DNA of 64,000 nt from Modestobacter lapidis (GTDB taxonomy: Bacteria > Actinomycetota > Actinomycetes > Mycobacteriales > Geodermatophilaceae): positions 248,001 to 312,000 of the forward strand of contig JABAKE010000002.1 of the NCBI GenBank assembly GCA_019779905.1, given 5' to 3'. Position numbers and translations under genes: made by a program. Of the stretch, positions 50,920 through 60,488 are shown piece after piece. The notes beneath the pieces are model-generated. The model was not told the origin of the DNA and ran no database searches. It was given only the letters and a program-made list of their open reading frames with translations. Positions within the stretch are counted from its first letter, which is position 1. Every line of letters begins with the position of its first letter.

Positions 50920-52812
50920 TCAGGCCGGCTTGGGCTTCCGGTTCTTGGACTTGCCGCGCTCGGTCTGGTCGAGCACGACCTTGCGGACGCGGACCGTCGC
51001 AGGCGTCACCTCGACGCACTCGTCCTCGGCGCAGAACTCCAGCGCCTGCTCCAGGTTGAGCAGCCGCGGCGGGATGAGCCGCTCCAGCTCCTCGGAGGTG
51101 GACTTGCGCATGTTGGTGAGCTTCTTCTCCTTGGTGATGTTCACGTCCATGTCGTCCGGACGCGAGTTCTCACCGACCAGCATGCCCTCGTAGACCTCGG
51201 TGCCCGGGGAGACCATCATCTGGCCGCGCTCCTGCAGCGAGAACATCGAGTAGGTCGTCGCCACACCGGTGCGGTCGGCGACCAGCGAGCCGGTCGGACG
51301 GGCCCGCATGTCGCCCAGCCAGGGCTCGTAGCCCTCGAGGTTGTGGTTCAGCACGCCGGTGCCCCGGGTCTCGGTGAGGAACTCGGTGCGGAAACCGATG
51401 AGCCCGCGCGAGGGGACGATGTACTCCATCCGCGCCCAGCCGGTGTCGTGGTGCACCAGGTTCTCCAGCCGCCCGCGCCGCACGGCCAGCGCCTGGGTCA
51501 GCGTGCCGACGTACTCGCCCGGGGTGTCGATGGTGACCCGCTCGACCGGCTCGTGCAGCTTGCCGTCGATCTCCTTGGTGACCACGGTGGGGCGGCCGAC
51601 GGTGAGCTCGAAGTCCTCCCGGCGGAGCTGCTCGACGAGGATGGCCAGCGCCAGCTCGCCGCGGCCCTGCATCTCCCAGGTGTCGGGACGCTCGGTGGGC
51701 AGCATCCGCACCGACACGTTGCCGATCAGCTCCTGGTCGAGCCGGTTCTTGATCAGCCGAGCGGTGACCTTCTTGCCCGACCTGCCCGACAGCGGGCTGG
51801 TGTTGATCCCGATGGTGATCGAGATCGACGGCTCGTCGACGGTGATCGCCGGCAGCGGGCGCGGGTCGTTCGGGTCGGCCAGGGTGTCGCCGATGCCGAT
51901 GTCCGGGATGCCGGCGATGGCGATCAGGTCGCCGGGGCCGGCGCTGGCGGCCGACGTGCGGTCCAGCCCCTCGGTGACCAGTAGCTCGGTGATCTTGACC
52001 CGCTGAATCGTGCCGTCGGCCTTGCACCAGGCGACCTGCTGGCCGTTCTTCATCTCACCGGAGTAGATGCGCAGCAGGGCGAGCCGGCCGAGGTAGGGCG
52101 AGGCGTCGAGGTTGGTGACCTGGGCGCGCAGCGGCTCCTCGGCGTCGTAGACCGGCGCCGGGATGGTGTCCAGCAGGGTCTGCACGAGCGGGCCGAGGTC
52201 CGGGCTGTCCGGCATCTCGCCGTCGGCCGGCCGGATCAGCGAGGCGCGGCCGGTGCGGCCACTGCTGTAGACGATCGGGAACTCGAGCACATCGGCGTCC
52301 ATGCCGGCGTCCTCGAGGAGTTCGAGGAAGAGCTCGTAGGACTCGTCGACGACCTCGGCGATGCGGGCGTCCTGCCGGTCGGTCTTGTTCACCACCAGGA
52401 TGACCGGCATCCCCTTCGCGAGCGCCTTGCGCAGCACGAAGCGGGTCTGCGGCAGCGGGCCCTCGGAGGCGTCGACGAGCAGCACGACGCCGTCGACCAT
52501 GGACAGCGCCCGCTCGACCTCGCCGCCGAAGTCGGCGTGGCCCGGGGTGTCGACGATGTTGACGACGACGGGGTTGCCGTCGGCGTCGGCCAGCCGGATC
52601 GCGGTGTTCTTGGCGAGGATGGTGATCCCGCGCTCGCGCTCGAGGTCCATGGAGTCCATGACCCGGTCCTGCGTCGAGTCGTTGTCGGTGCCCTCCCCCT
52701 TCGCCCGGTGCAGTGCTCCGGACTGACGGAGCAGAGCGTCGACCAGGGTCGTCTTGCCGTGGTCGACGTGGGCGATGATCGCCACGTTGCGCAGGTCGTT
52801 GCGGGTGGGCAT
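50920..52812 (-). CDS. typA: TypA/BipA ribosome-binding GTPase
   Basis: A 630-residue translational GTPase. The G1 motif is [11 protein letters not shown]3 [12 protein letters not shown]4 [11 protein letters not shown]-like domains II, III and V follow, and the BipA-specific C-terminal domain contains [20 protein letters not shown] and GEMKNGQQV earlier. TypA acts on the 70S ribosome in stress and 50S assembly. ATG 52812 ([13 protein letters not shown]) is chosen; GTG 52824 would add four residues. Confidence 0.95.
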   Translation of the reverse strand: MPTRNDLRNVAIIAHVDHGKTTLVDALLRQSGALHRAKGEGTDNDSTQDRVMDSMDLERERGITILAKNTAIRLADADGNPVVVNIVDTPGHADFGGEVERALSMVDGVVLLVDASEGPLPQTRFVLRKALAKGMPVILVVNKTDRQDARIAEVVDESYELFLELLEDAGMDADVLEFPIVYSSGRTGRASLIRPADGEMPDSPDLGPLVQTLLDTIPAPVYDAEEPLRAQVTNLDASPYLGRLALLRIYSGEMKNGQQVAWCKADGTIQRVKITELLVTEGLDRTSAASAGPGDLIAIAGIPDIGIGDTLADPNDPRPLPAITVDEPSISITIGINTSPLSGRSGKKVTARLIKNRLDQELIGNVSVRMLPTERPDTWEMQGRGELALAILVEQLRREDFELTVGRPTVVTKEIDGKLHEPVERVTIDTPGEYVGTLTQALAVRRGRLENLVHHDTGWARMEYIVPSRGLIGFRTEFLTETRGTGVLNHNLEGYEPWLGDMRARPTGSLVADRTGVATTYSMFSLQERGQMMVSPGTEVYEGMLVGENSRPDDMDVNITKEKKLTNMRKSTSEELERLIPPRLLNLEQALEFCAEDECVEVTPATVRVRKVVLDQTERGKSKNRKPKPA

Positions 52813-52985
52813 GCGGAGAGGCACCTCAGGGAGTCACTAGGGGGTCAGCGCGGCGGCGCTGGACACAGGTGTAACGGCCGCCGGACCGACGACCTTCCCA
52901 TGGTAAGTGACCCGAGCCCGTCGACCGGGCGGCTGTGATCGGTCTGGCATTCCGGAGAACCGGATGCCCTGCCCGCGGGGAGGGC

Positions 52986-53330
52986 TCAGCCGGTGACCGC
53001 GGGCCGGTCGGCGATCCAGGCGGACACCGCGGCGGCGACCGCGGTCACGCTGCCGACGGCCACCCAGGCCGGCCAGCCGACGCCGATCGCGAGCACGTGC
53101 GTCAGCACGAACGCGGCCACGTAGCCCACCCCCAGGGCGGCGGCCACCGCCAGGCCGCGACGCTGCCGCCAGAGCAGGCCGGCCGCCAGCCCACCGGCGA
53201 CGAAGACCGCCCCGCCCAGCGCCCGGATGCCGGTCCCCTGCGCGATGGCGAAGCCGGCGGCGAGGCCGACCGCGACGGGGACGGCGGACGGGAAGCGGGC
53301 CTGGACCCGGGTCGGGGTGGAAGTCGACAT
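52986..53330 (-). CDS. Small membrane protein
   Basis: A 114-residue protein with four hydrophobic segments and little else. ATG 53330 follows an AGGAGGAG region, a good ribosome site. No family recognised. Confidence 0.62.
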   Translation of the reverse strand: MSTSTPTRVQARFPSAVPVAVGLAAGFAIAQGTGIRALGGAVFVAGGLAAGLLWRQRRGLAVAAALGVGYVAAFVLTHVLAIGVGWPAWVAVGSVTAVAAAVSAWIADRPAVTG

Positions 53331-53476
53331 GTCGACCAGTCTCCTCCTCGCCCCGGCCGGGCCGGCGACGGCCGATCGGATCGGACGCGACGAGGGCCCC
53401 GGGGTGGTGGTCACCCGAGGCCCTCGTCAGCTCGTCGCGGCGCTCGGCAGCAGGGGTGCCGCGCCGGAGATGGTGC

Positions 53477-54037
53477 TCAGGCGGTGCGGAGCACGGCCTC
53501 GATCTCGAGCTCGATGCCCACCTTGTCGCTGACCACGACACCGCCGCCGTCCATCGGCATGTCGATGTCGACGCCGAACTCCTTGCGGGAGATCTCGGTC
53601 CGGCCGCTGAACCCGGCGCGCGTGCCGCCGTAGGCGTCGGGGCCGAAGCCGTTGAGCTCGAGGGCCAGGGTGACCGGCTTGGTGATGCCCTTGATGGTGA
53701 GGTCGCCCTCGACGACCCAGTCCTCACCGTGGTTGCGCACGCCGGTGGACCGGAAGGTCATGACGGTGTGGTTGCCGACGTCGAAGAAGTCCGCGGACTT
53801 GATGTGGGCGTCGCGCTGCTCCTGGCGGGTGTCGATCGAGTCCATGTCGATCGTGGCGTTGACGGCCGACTCGGCCGGGTTCGCGGCGGTGACGATCTCG
53901 CCGGAGAACTCGCGGAAGTAGCCGCGGACCTTGCTGACCATCATGTGCCGGACGGAGAAGCCGACGGTCGAGTGGCTGGCGTCGATGTCCCACGTGCCGA
54001 CGACGTAACCGGGGATCTGGATGGTGGCGCTGGTCAT
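53477..54037 (-). CDS. YceI-family lipocalin-like protein
   Basis: A 186-residue protein with YceI signatures: GTWDIDASHSTVGFSVRHMM, FREFSGEIVTAANPAESAVN, DFFDVGNHTVMTFRST and GDLTIKGITKPVTL. No signal peptide is present, as in many actinobacterial members. YceI proteins bind isoprenoid chains. It diverges from a MarR regulator 86 bases away, which may control it. Confidence 0.92.
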   Translation of the reverse strand: MTSATIQIPGYVVGTWDIDASHSTVGFSVRHMMVSKVRGYFREFSGEIVTAANPAESAVNATIDMDSIDTRQEQRDAHIKSADFFDVGNHTVMTFRSTGVRNHGEDWVVEGDLTIKGITKPVTLALELNGFGPDAYGGTRAGFSGRTEISRKEFGVDIDMPMDGGGVVVSDKVGIELEIEAVLRTA

Positions 54038-54123
54038 GTGACCCTCCAAGTGATTGAGCGTTTGACTGTCTGCCTGGGTGAGCGTAGTTGAGGACTTGAT
54101 TATTCCGCTAGTACTGTGACGAC

Positions 54124-54630
54124 ATGACCACGCACGTGTCGTCGAGCGCCTCGCCGGCCGACCCGACCCCCGACACGGCCACCCCCTGGCTCGACGCGGC
54201 AGAGCAGACCGCCTGGCGGGCGTGGATGTACAGCAGCCAACTGCTGCAGGCGCAGCTCGATCGCGAGCTGACCCGGGAGACCGGGATCTCGATGACCTAC
54301 TACGAGATCCTGGTCCAGCTGTCCGAGGCTCCCGAGCGGCGCATGCGGATGAGCCAGCTCGCCGACGAGTGCCTCTCCTCCCGGAGCCGGCTGTCGCACG
54401 CGGTCGCCCGGCTGGAGGAGCGCGGCTGGATCCAGCGGCAGACCTGCCCCGAGGACGGCCGCGGCCAGCTCGCCGTCCTCACCGACGACGGCTTCGCCGC
54501 CCTCGAGACCGCCGCCCCGGTGCACGTGGCGAGCGTGCGGGCCCACCTGTTCGACCAGCTCAGTCCGGCGCAGGTCGAGGCGATGCGCGACTTCGGCGAG
54601 ACGCTGCTGCGGCACCTCAACCAGCGCTGA
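54124..54630 (+). CDS. MarR-family regulator
   Basis: A 168-residue protein with a MarR winged helix: MTYYEILVQLSEAPERRMRM, SQLADECLSSRSRLSHAVAR and LEERGWIQRQTCPEDGRG. It is divergent from the yceI-like gene. The 86-base gap is AT-rich with repeated TTGA-type elements, a likely site for joint control. Confidence 0.9.
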   Translation: MTTHVSSSASPADPTPDTATPWLDAAEQTAWRAWMYSSQLLQAQLDRELTRETGISMTYYEILVQLSEAPERRMRMSQLADECLSSRSRLSHAVARLEERGWIQRQTCPEDGRGQLAVLTDDGFAALETAAPVHVASVRAHLFDQLSPAQVEAMRDFGETLLRHLNQR

Positions 54631-54652
54631 ACCACCCCGGGTGCGGCGCGGG

Positions 54653-55504
54653 TCAGCCCGCCCAGACCTCGGCGACCCGGGCGGCGACGTCCGCGGCCTG
54701 CCGGCGCCCGGCCCGGGCGGCGGCGGCGCGGGCGGCCGGGTCGAGCACGTTCTTCCCGATCGCGCTGCGCGCGGCGTCGTCCGGCGAGACGACGGCGACG
54801 CGGCTGACCATGCCGGTGACCTGGGCGTCCACGCTGGTCATCGGCCCGATCCCGCGGGGCAGCGGGGCCAGGACGACGACCCGGTCGTAGCCGCCGGCCA
54901 GGTCGGCGTTGGCGCCGGAGCGCATGCCGCCGTCGACGTACCGCCGTCCGTCGATGGTCACCGGCGGGTACACCCCGGGGACGGCGCAGCTGGCGCCCAC
55001 CGCGGCGACCAGCTCCACCCCCGACGTCCGGGTGAACGGGACGAACTCCCCGGTCTCGGCGTCCACGGCGGTGACCATCAGCCGCCGGTCGGGCCACTCG
55101 GTCACCGGCAGCCGGGAGGCGATCGCGGCGCGGCGCTCCTCCTCGGTGGGGGTGAGCCCGGCGTCGGCGGCCGCGCGGGCGAGGGCACCGATCCGGCGGC
55201 GGAAGGCCGCGTCGTCGCGCCGCGACCGCAGCATGGCCAGGGCATAGCGGGCCAGCACCCGGCGGCCGAGCCGGGCCACCCGCTCCTGCGACGGCGGCTC
55301 CAGCTGCCCGGCGAAGAGGTCCTCGACGGGTGTCCCGGTGGTGAGCTGGGCGCCGACGACCGACCCGGCCGACGTCCCGACGACCAGGTCCGCGGTGGTC
55401 AGGTCGACCCCGGCGTCGGCCAGCCCGGCCACCACCCCGGTCTCCCAGGCGATGCCGGTGATGCCCCCGCCGCCGAGGACGAGTGCGGTGCGCTGCGAGG
55501 TCAT
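54653..55504 (-). CDS. Patatin-like phospholipase
   Basis: A 283-residue protein with oxyanion GGGGITGIAWE, nucleophile GTSAGS and dyad aspartate in DGGMRSGANADL. Complete patatin catalytic elements suggest active acyl-hydrolase or esterase. It converges on the MarR gene and lies 25 bases after the MMPL gene stop, so may be in that operon. Confidence 0.9.
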   Translation of the reverse strand: MTSQRTALVLGGGGITGIAWETGVVAGLADAGVDLTTADLVVGTSAGSVVGAQLTTGTPVEDLFAGQLEPPSQERVARLGRRVLARYALAMLRSRRDDAAFRRRIGALARAAADAGLTPTEEERRAAIASRLPVTEWPDRRLMVTAVDAETGEFVPFTRTSGVELVAAVGASCAVPGVYPPVTIDGRRYVDGGMRSGANADLAGGYDRVVVLAPLPRGIGPMTSVDAQVTGMVSRVAVVSPDDAARSAIGKNVLDPAARAAAARAGRRQAADVAARVAEVWAG

Positions 55505-55529
55505 CGGGAGATCCTGGCCCAGCCGGTGC

Positions 55530-57659
55530 TCACGCGCTGACCGCTCGCTCCTCGTCGGCGCGGCGGCCGGGCACCTCGGCCCGGCGACCGAACGGCCACC
55601 ACCAGTTGAACTCGCCGAAGCCGGCCACCAGCGCCGGGGTGAGCACGCCCCGCACCACGGTGGCGTCGAGCAGGATGCCCAGCGCCAGGGTGGTGGCGAA
55701 GATTTTGACGTCGACCACCGGGACCGTGGACAGCGCGACGAAGGCCAGGAACAGGATCAGGGCGGCAGAGGTGACCAGCCGGCCTGTGTGGGAGACGCCG
55801 TGGACGGTTGCCTCGTCGGTGGTCATCCCCCGCTCGTGGCCCTCCCGGATGCGGCTCAGGATGAACACCTCGTAGTCCATCGACAGGCCGAACAGGAACG
55901 AGAAGGCCGCGATCGGCACCCAGAAGGTGAGCGTGCCGGTCGCCGTCGCACCGAAGAGCAGGTCGGTGAGGTGGCCCTCCTGCCAGATCCACACGGTCAT
56001 CCCGTAGGCGGCCGCCACCGAGACGACGTTGAGCACCAGCGCCTTGATCGGCAGCCAGATCGAGCGCAGCGCCCGGGCCAGCAGCACGAAGGTGATCACC
56101 ACGATGATCAGCAGAATCCACCAGGCGTTGCCGTAGATGCCCGCCACGGAGTCGACGTCACCGGCCGCGGTGCCCCCCACGATGGTGTCGGGCAGCTCGT
56201 CCGCCGCGGCGCGGACCGCGGCGAGCGCGTCCCGGCCGGCGTCGGTGGAGGGATCGGTGGCGAGGACGACGTCGACCATGCCGACGCCACCGCTCTCCCA
56301 GGCCGGGCCCTCGGGCGCGAGGACGCCGGCCACCCCGTCGATGCCGGAGAGCACGTCGACGGCCTCGGCGCGGTCGGCGGTGAGCACCTCGACCGGCTTG
56401 GCCACGCTCGGCGAGATGCCCGAGTCGGCGACGGCGCGGAAAGCGGTGGCCGCTGGGCCGGAGCCGTTCGCGGTGGCCACGACCTCCGGCGAGCCCAGCC
56501 GGATGCCGAGGACCGGCAGGGCGAGCACGGCGAGCAGCACGGTGGCCAGCAGCGCCGACGTCCACCGGTGCCGGACGACGGTGCTGCCCACCCGGTGCCA
56601 GGTGCGGCTCGCAGCGGCCGGCACCTGCCGGCCGGCCCGGGTGCGCGGCCACTCCAGCCGCCGGCCGGCCGAGGCGAGGATGACCGGCAGCAGGGTGAGC
56701 GCGACCAGCACACTGACCAGGGGGATGAACAGCCCGCCGAAGCCGACCGTGCGCAGGAACGGCAGCGGCAGCACGACCAGGGAGAGCAGCGAGATGGCGA
56801 CGGTGACGCCGCTGAACACCACGGCGCGCCCGGCGGTGGTCATGGCGATCCGGACGGCGTCGTCGTTGCCGGCGCCCGCGGCGCGTTCCTCCCGCCAGCG
56901 CATCACCACCAGCAGCGAGTAGTCGATCGCCACACCCAGCCCGATCAGCCCGACCAGGTACTGCACGATGAAGCTGACGTCGGTGATCGTGGTCAACCCG
57001 AGCACCAGCAGGAACGTGGTGGTGATCGCCACCCCGGCCATCAGCAGCGGCACCAGGGCCAGCAGGGAGCCGAAGACCAGCGCCAGCACCACCATCGCGC
57101 CGCCGGCGCCCAGCGCGATCTCGACGATGATCGGCCGCTCGCTGCCGCCGCTCTCGGCCAGCGGCTCGCTGCCGGTGACGACGAACTCGGCGCCGGCCAC
57201 CGTCACACCCGACAGCGCGCCCTCCAGCTGGGGCAGCGCGGCGGCATAGGGGGCGGGGCCCTCGACCTGTGGCGGCCACACGAGGGCGACCGCCGTCCGG
57301 CCGTCCTCGCCGACCAGCTCGGCCGCGCCGGCGGTGTCCTGCAGCGGGGTGGCGACGCGCCACCCCGGCTGGGCCAGCCGGCCGTAGGCGGCGGCGAGCT
57401 CCTCGGTCGACTCCTCGACCGTGGTGCCCTCGGGCAGGGTGACGGCGACGACGAGGGGGTCGACGTCCCCGCCGTTGCCGAACCGCTCGACGATGTCGAC
57501 GTTGGCCTCGTAGGCCTCCTGGCCCGGGCTGCTGAAGTCGAAGCCGAGCCGGTCGATCGTGGTGGGTGCGAGGTAGCCGCCGGTGACGGCGAGCACCAGC
57601 CAGACCAGCACCACCAGCAGCCGGTGGCGGAGCACCCAGTCGGTCAGTCGGCCCATCAT
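55530..57659 (-). CDS. MMPL/RND-family exporter
   Basis: A 709-residue transporter with the duplicated MMPL layout: TM1, an extracytoplasmic loop, five helices (with VGLIGLGVAIDYSLLVVMRW), a second loop, and five more (with SFLFGLSMDYEVFILSRIRE). The GLSMDYE/GVAIDYS aspartates are the proton-relay residues. Such exporters move lipids or toxic compounds. A MarR gene diverges with a palindrome between them. Confidence 0.92.
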   Translation of the reverse strand: MMGRLTDWVLRHRLLVVLVWLVLAVTGGYLAPTTIDRLGFDFSSPGQEAYEANVDIVERFGNGGDVDPLVVAVTLPEGTTVEESTEELAAAYGRLAQPGWRVATPLQDTAGAAELVGEDGRTAVALVWPPQVEGPAPYAAALPQLEGALSGVTVAGAEFVVTGSEPLAESGGSERPIIVEIALGAGGAMVVLALVFGSLLALVPLLMAGVAITTTFLLVLGLTTITDVSFIVQYLVGLIGLGVAIDYSLLVVMRWREERAAGAGNDDAVRIAMTTAGRAVVFSGVTVAISLLSLVVLPLPFLRTVGFGGLFIPLVSVLVALTLLPVILASAGRRLEWPRTRAGRQVPAAASRTWHRVGSTVVRHRWTSALLATVLLAVLALPVLGIRLGSPEVVATANGSGPAATAFRAVADSGISPSVAKPVEVLTADRAEAVDVLSGIDGVAGVLAPEGPAWESGGVGMVDVVLATDPSTDAGRDALAAVRAAADELPDTIVGGTAAGDVDSVAGIYGNAWWILLIIVVITFVLLARALRSIWLPIKALVLNVVSVAAAYGMTVWIWQEGHLTDLLFGATATGTLTFWVPIAAFSFLFGLSMDYEVFILSRIREGHERGMTTDEATVHGVSHTGRLVTSAALILFLAFVALSTVPVVDVKIFATTLALGILLDATVVRGVLTPALVAGFGEFNWWWPFGRRAEVPGRRADEERAVSA

Positions 57660-57677
57660 CTCTCCTCCAGGCAGAAA

Positions 57678-57695
57678 GCATCAGGAGACTGATGC
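57678..57695. promoter_or_regulatory. Palindromic MarR-type operator
   Basis: GCATCAG, GAGA, CTGATGC is a perfect 7-bp inverted repeat with a four-base spacer, 19 bases upstream of the MMPL start and 26 bases upstream of the MarR start. It fits control of both genes by the MarR protein. Confidence 0.68.
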
Positions 57696-57720
57696 CCGGG
57701 CTCAACCTACGCTGACCGGT

Positions 57721-58221
57721 GTGGAGCGGCACGAGGAACCCGCCGAGGGCGGCGGGACGGGGATGCCGGCGTGGGTGCGGAACGACCCCGCCGGCCTGCC
57801 CGGCTATGCCGTGGCCCGCGCCGGGGCGGCGATGACCGCGCTGTTCGCCCGGCAGCTGGCCACGGTCGGGCTGCGGCCGCACACGTTCTTCGTGCTCACC
57901 CACCTGGCCCGCGACCCGGTGCTCACCTCCGCCGAGCTGGCCCGCCGGCTCCAGCTGACCCCGCAGAGCATGAGCGAACTGCTGCGCGGGATGACCGACG
58001 CCGGCTGGGTGGAGCGCTCCGGTGGCGCGCGCCGCGGGCAGCGGATCGACCTGCGGCTCACCGACGAGGGCCGCGCGGCCCTGCTGCGGGCCGGGCCGGT
58101 GCTGGGCGCGCTCGCCGACCCCGCCGTCCTGGGGCTCACCGCCGCGGAGGCCGCGACGCTGCACGGGCTGCTGACCCGCGTGCTGGCGGCGGTCACCGAC
58201 CACGACCGCCCACCCGGTTGA
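57721..58221 (+). CDS. MarR-family regulator divergent from MMPL exporter
   Basis: A 166-residue protein with winged-helix segments LRPHTFFVLTHLARDPVLTS, AELARRLQLTPQSMSELLRG and MTDAGWVERSGGARRGQRID. GTG 57721 is used. The palindrome between it and the MMPL exporter suggests it represses the exporter until an inducer is bound. Confidence 0.9.
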   Translation: MERHEEPAEGGGTGMPAWVRNDPAGLPGYAVARAGAAMTALFARQLATVGLRPHTFFVLTHLARDPVLTSAELARRLQLTPQSMSELLRGMTDAGWVERSGGARRGQRIDLRLTDEGRAALLRAGPVLGALADPAVLGLTAAEAATLHGLLTRVLAAVTDHDRPPG

Positions 58222-58312
58222 GTGGCGTCGGCCTCGCGCATCCCGCACCCGGCCTCGCGGGTCACTACTCTGCGCCGGTGACCTGCGACCGACCGGACCG
58301 CGCAGCAACCGG

Positions 58313-59320
58313 ATGCTGAGCGACCACAGCGGGGTGCAGCTGCCCCACGTCGAGCAGACGCCCACCCGCCAGGTCGGCAGGCGGGTGATCATCGCCGCGC
58401 TGGTGCTCATCACGACGGTGGCGATCGTCTACCTGGACCGCGACGGCTACACCGACAACAACGGCGGCGAGATCAGCCTCCTGGACGCCACCTACTACGC
58501 CACCGTGAGCCTCTCCACCACCGGCTACGGCGACATCGTGCCGGTGACGTCCGGCGCCCGGCTGGTCAACATCCTGATCATCACGCCGCTCCGGGTGATG
58601 TTCCTGCTCATCCTGATCGGCACGACCCTCGAGGCGCTCACCGCGAGCTCCCGGGAAGAGTTCCGGATCCGACGCTGGAGGTCTCGCGTGCGCCAGCACG
58701 TCATCGTGTGCGGCTACGGCACCAAGGGCCGCAGCGCCATCCGCGCCCTGCTCGGCAACGGCACCGCCGCCGAGAACATCGTGGTGGTCGACGCCGACCC
58801 GGCAGCGGTCGAGGAGGCCAGCGCGGCCGGCCTGACCGCGGTGCTCGGCGACGCGGGCCGGGCCGAGGTGCTGCGCCGGACGTCGGTGGAGAAGGCCCGC
58901 GCGGTGATCGTCGCGGCCAACCGGGACGACGCCGCGGTGATGATCGCGCTCACCGTGCGGCAGCTCAACCCGACGGTGCCGATCACCGCCAGCGTGCGCG
59001 AGGAGGAGAACGCCAGTCTGCTGCGCCAGTCCGGCGCGGACTCGGTGATCACCTCCTCGGCGGCAGCCGGCCGGCTGCTGGGGCTGTCCACCGACAGCCC
59101 GCGGGTGGTGGCCGTCGTGGAGGACCTGCTGACCGCTGGGCGCGGCCTGGACCTGGTCCAGCGGACCGTGGCCCAGTCGGAGGTCGGGCTGGACGCCCGC
59201 TCGCTGCGTGACATCGTGCTCTCGGTCACCCGCGGTGGCCGGACGCTGCGCTTCGACGACCCGCTGATCGGCACGCTGCAGAACGAGGACGTACTCGTCG
59301 TCGTCAAGTCCAAGCGCTGA
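58313..59320 (+). CDS. Two-TM potassium channel with RCK (TrkA) domain
   Basis: A 335-residue protein. TM1 is about residues 25-42, then the pore with selectivity filter in STTGYGDIVPV, TM2, and the RCK/TrkA-N domain starting VRQHVIVCGYGTKGRSAI (Rossmann glycine motif). A TrkA-C-like end (DEDVLVVV type) follows. It resembles MthK/Kch channels gated by ligand binding to RCK. ATG 58313 is used. Confidence 0.92.
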   Translation: MLSDHSGVQLPHVEQTPTRQVGRRVIIAALVLITTVAIVYLDRDGYTDNNGGEISLLDATYYATVSLSTTGYGDIVPVTSGARLVNILIITPLRVMFLLILIGTTLEALTASSREEFRIRRWRSRVRQHVIVCGYGTKGRSAIRALLGNGTAAENIVVVDADPAAVEEASAAGLTAVLGDAGRAEVLRRTSVEKARAVIVAANRDDAAVMIALTVRQLNPTVPITASVREEENASLLRQSGADSVITSSAAAGRLLGLSTDSPRVVAVVEDLLTAGRGLDLVQRTVAQSEVGLDARSLRDIVLSVTRGGRTLRFDDPLIGTLQNEDVLVVVKSKR

Positions 59321-59381
59321 GCAGCGCCGCGGGGCCGCACGACGTGCGCCGGGTGTCGGTTCCCGGCGGGCGCACCGACAC

Positions 59382-60296
59382 TCAGCGCACTCCGTTCGGG
59401 CGAAAGAGCCGGCGACGAACCTCGTAGGCGGCCCGGATGTCCCGCCGGCAGTGCTCGGGGGCCCTCGTCAGCCGGGCGTGGCCGAAGCGCAGCGTCTGCC
59501 AGCCGACCGTCGCCACGAGCGCGTCCCGGCGGATGTCCCGCTCGCGCTGGGTCCGCGAGCCGTGCCACGCGGCGCCGTCCATCTCGACGGCGAGCAGCAC
59601 CTCCTCGCAGGCCGCGTCCAGCAGGAAGCGCTCTCCTCCCACGACCACCGGCCGTTGCTGCACGAAGGCCGGCATGCCCGGGCCGCGGAGCACGTGCAGG
59701 CACCCCCAGATCTCCAGCTCGCTGCGGCACCCCTCGGCCAGCAGCCGTACCAGCTCGGCCAGCTCCGCCCGGCACGGCAGCCGGGTCCGGCGCGCCACCT
59801 CGGCCGCGAGGTCACCTGCCGAGCAACGCCGTTCCCGCACCGCCGCGATGACGGCGCCCCGCAGCGCAGACCTGTCCAGACCGCCGGGGCTCCCCCACGC
59901 GTCGACCAGCGAGCGCTCGACCGACGTCACCGGCATCCCGGCCACCCGGCGGACGTGCCAGTCGACGTCACGCCCCCGGTGCAGCACCACACCGGACGAG
60001 CCGCGACCGCTGCGCCCGGGGGCCACGCTCAGGTGCACCGGCCCGTCCGGCGGGGGAACCAGGCCCCAGAGCGCGAGCGCGGTGCCGTGGCTGACCACCG
60101 CGTGCCGCTGCCGGGCGACGGCGGCGGCCCGCGTGCGCCAGTCCGCGAGCGGCGCGGCGTAGACGCCGGTGTCCAGGCGCACCAGGCGCCCGGCCGCGAC
60201 CCACGCCCGCACGGTCGCCGGGCTCACCTGCGCGACCAACCGGTCCCAGGTCGTCCAGCCGTCGGGGCCGACCACGGTCTCGACGACGCGCACCAT
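59382..60296 (-). CDS. DUF559/Vsr-like endonuclease-fold protein with AbiEi-like N-terminus
   Basis: A 304-residue protein starting at ATG 60296. The N-terminal half (VRAWVAAGRLVRLDTGVYAA, AVVSHGTALALWGL) is a winged-helix plus AbiEi-type domain. The C-terminal half (RFLLDAACEEVLLAVEMDGA, then RDIRRDALVATVGWQTLRFG) is DUF559, a PD-(D/E)xK-like fold related to Vsr. Many such single proteins occur in actinobacterial genomes; no partner gene is nearby. Activity is unknown. Confidence 0.8.
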   Translation of the reverse strand: MVRVVETVVGPDGWTTWDRLVAQVSPATVRAWVAAGRLVRLDTGVYAAPLADWRTRAAAVARQRHAVVSHGTALALWGLVPPPDGPVHLSVAPGRSGRGSSGVVLHRGRDVDWHVRRVAGMPVTSVERSLVDAWGSPGGLDRSALRGAVIAAVRERRCSAGDLAAEVARRTRLPCRAELAELVRLLAEGCRSELEIWGCLHVLRGPGMPAFVQQRPVVVGGERFLLDAACEEVLLAVEMDGAAWHGSRTQRERDIRRDALVATVGWQTLRFGHARLTRAPEHCRRDIRAAYEVRRRLFRPNGVR

Positions 60297-60488
60297 CCGG
60301 CGAGCCTGACGCGTCCGCGCTCCCGGTCGGAGGTGCGGCCGAGGACCTGTGGACAGTGGCCACGACGGAGTGCGCCGGGTGGCGGTCCCGATGACCAGAA
60401 GTGGCCCTGCGCGCACATCGTGGCGGCCGCCTGGCGCCGGGCGAGCGCTCCGGTTGCCGGGGAGGGTGGCCCCGCCAAGACTCCTCGG

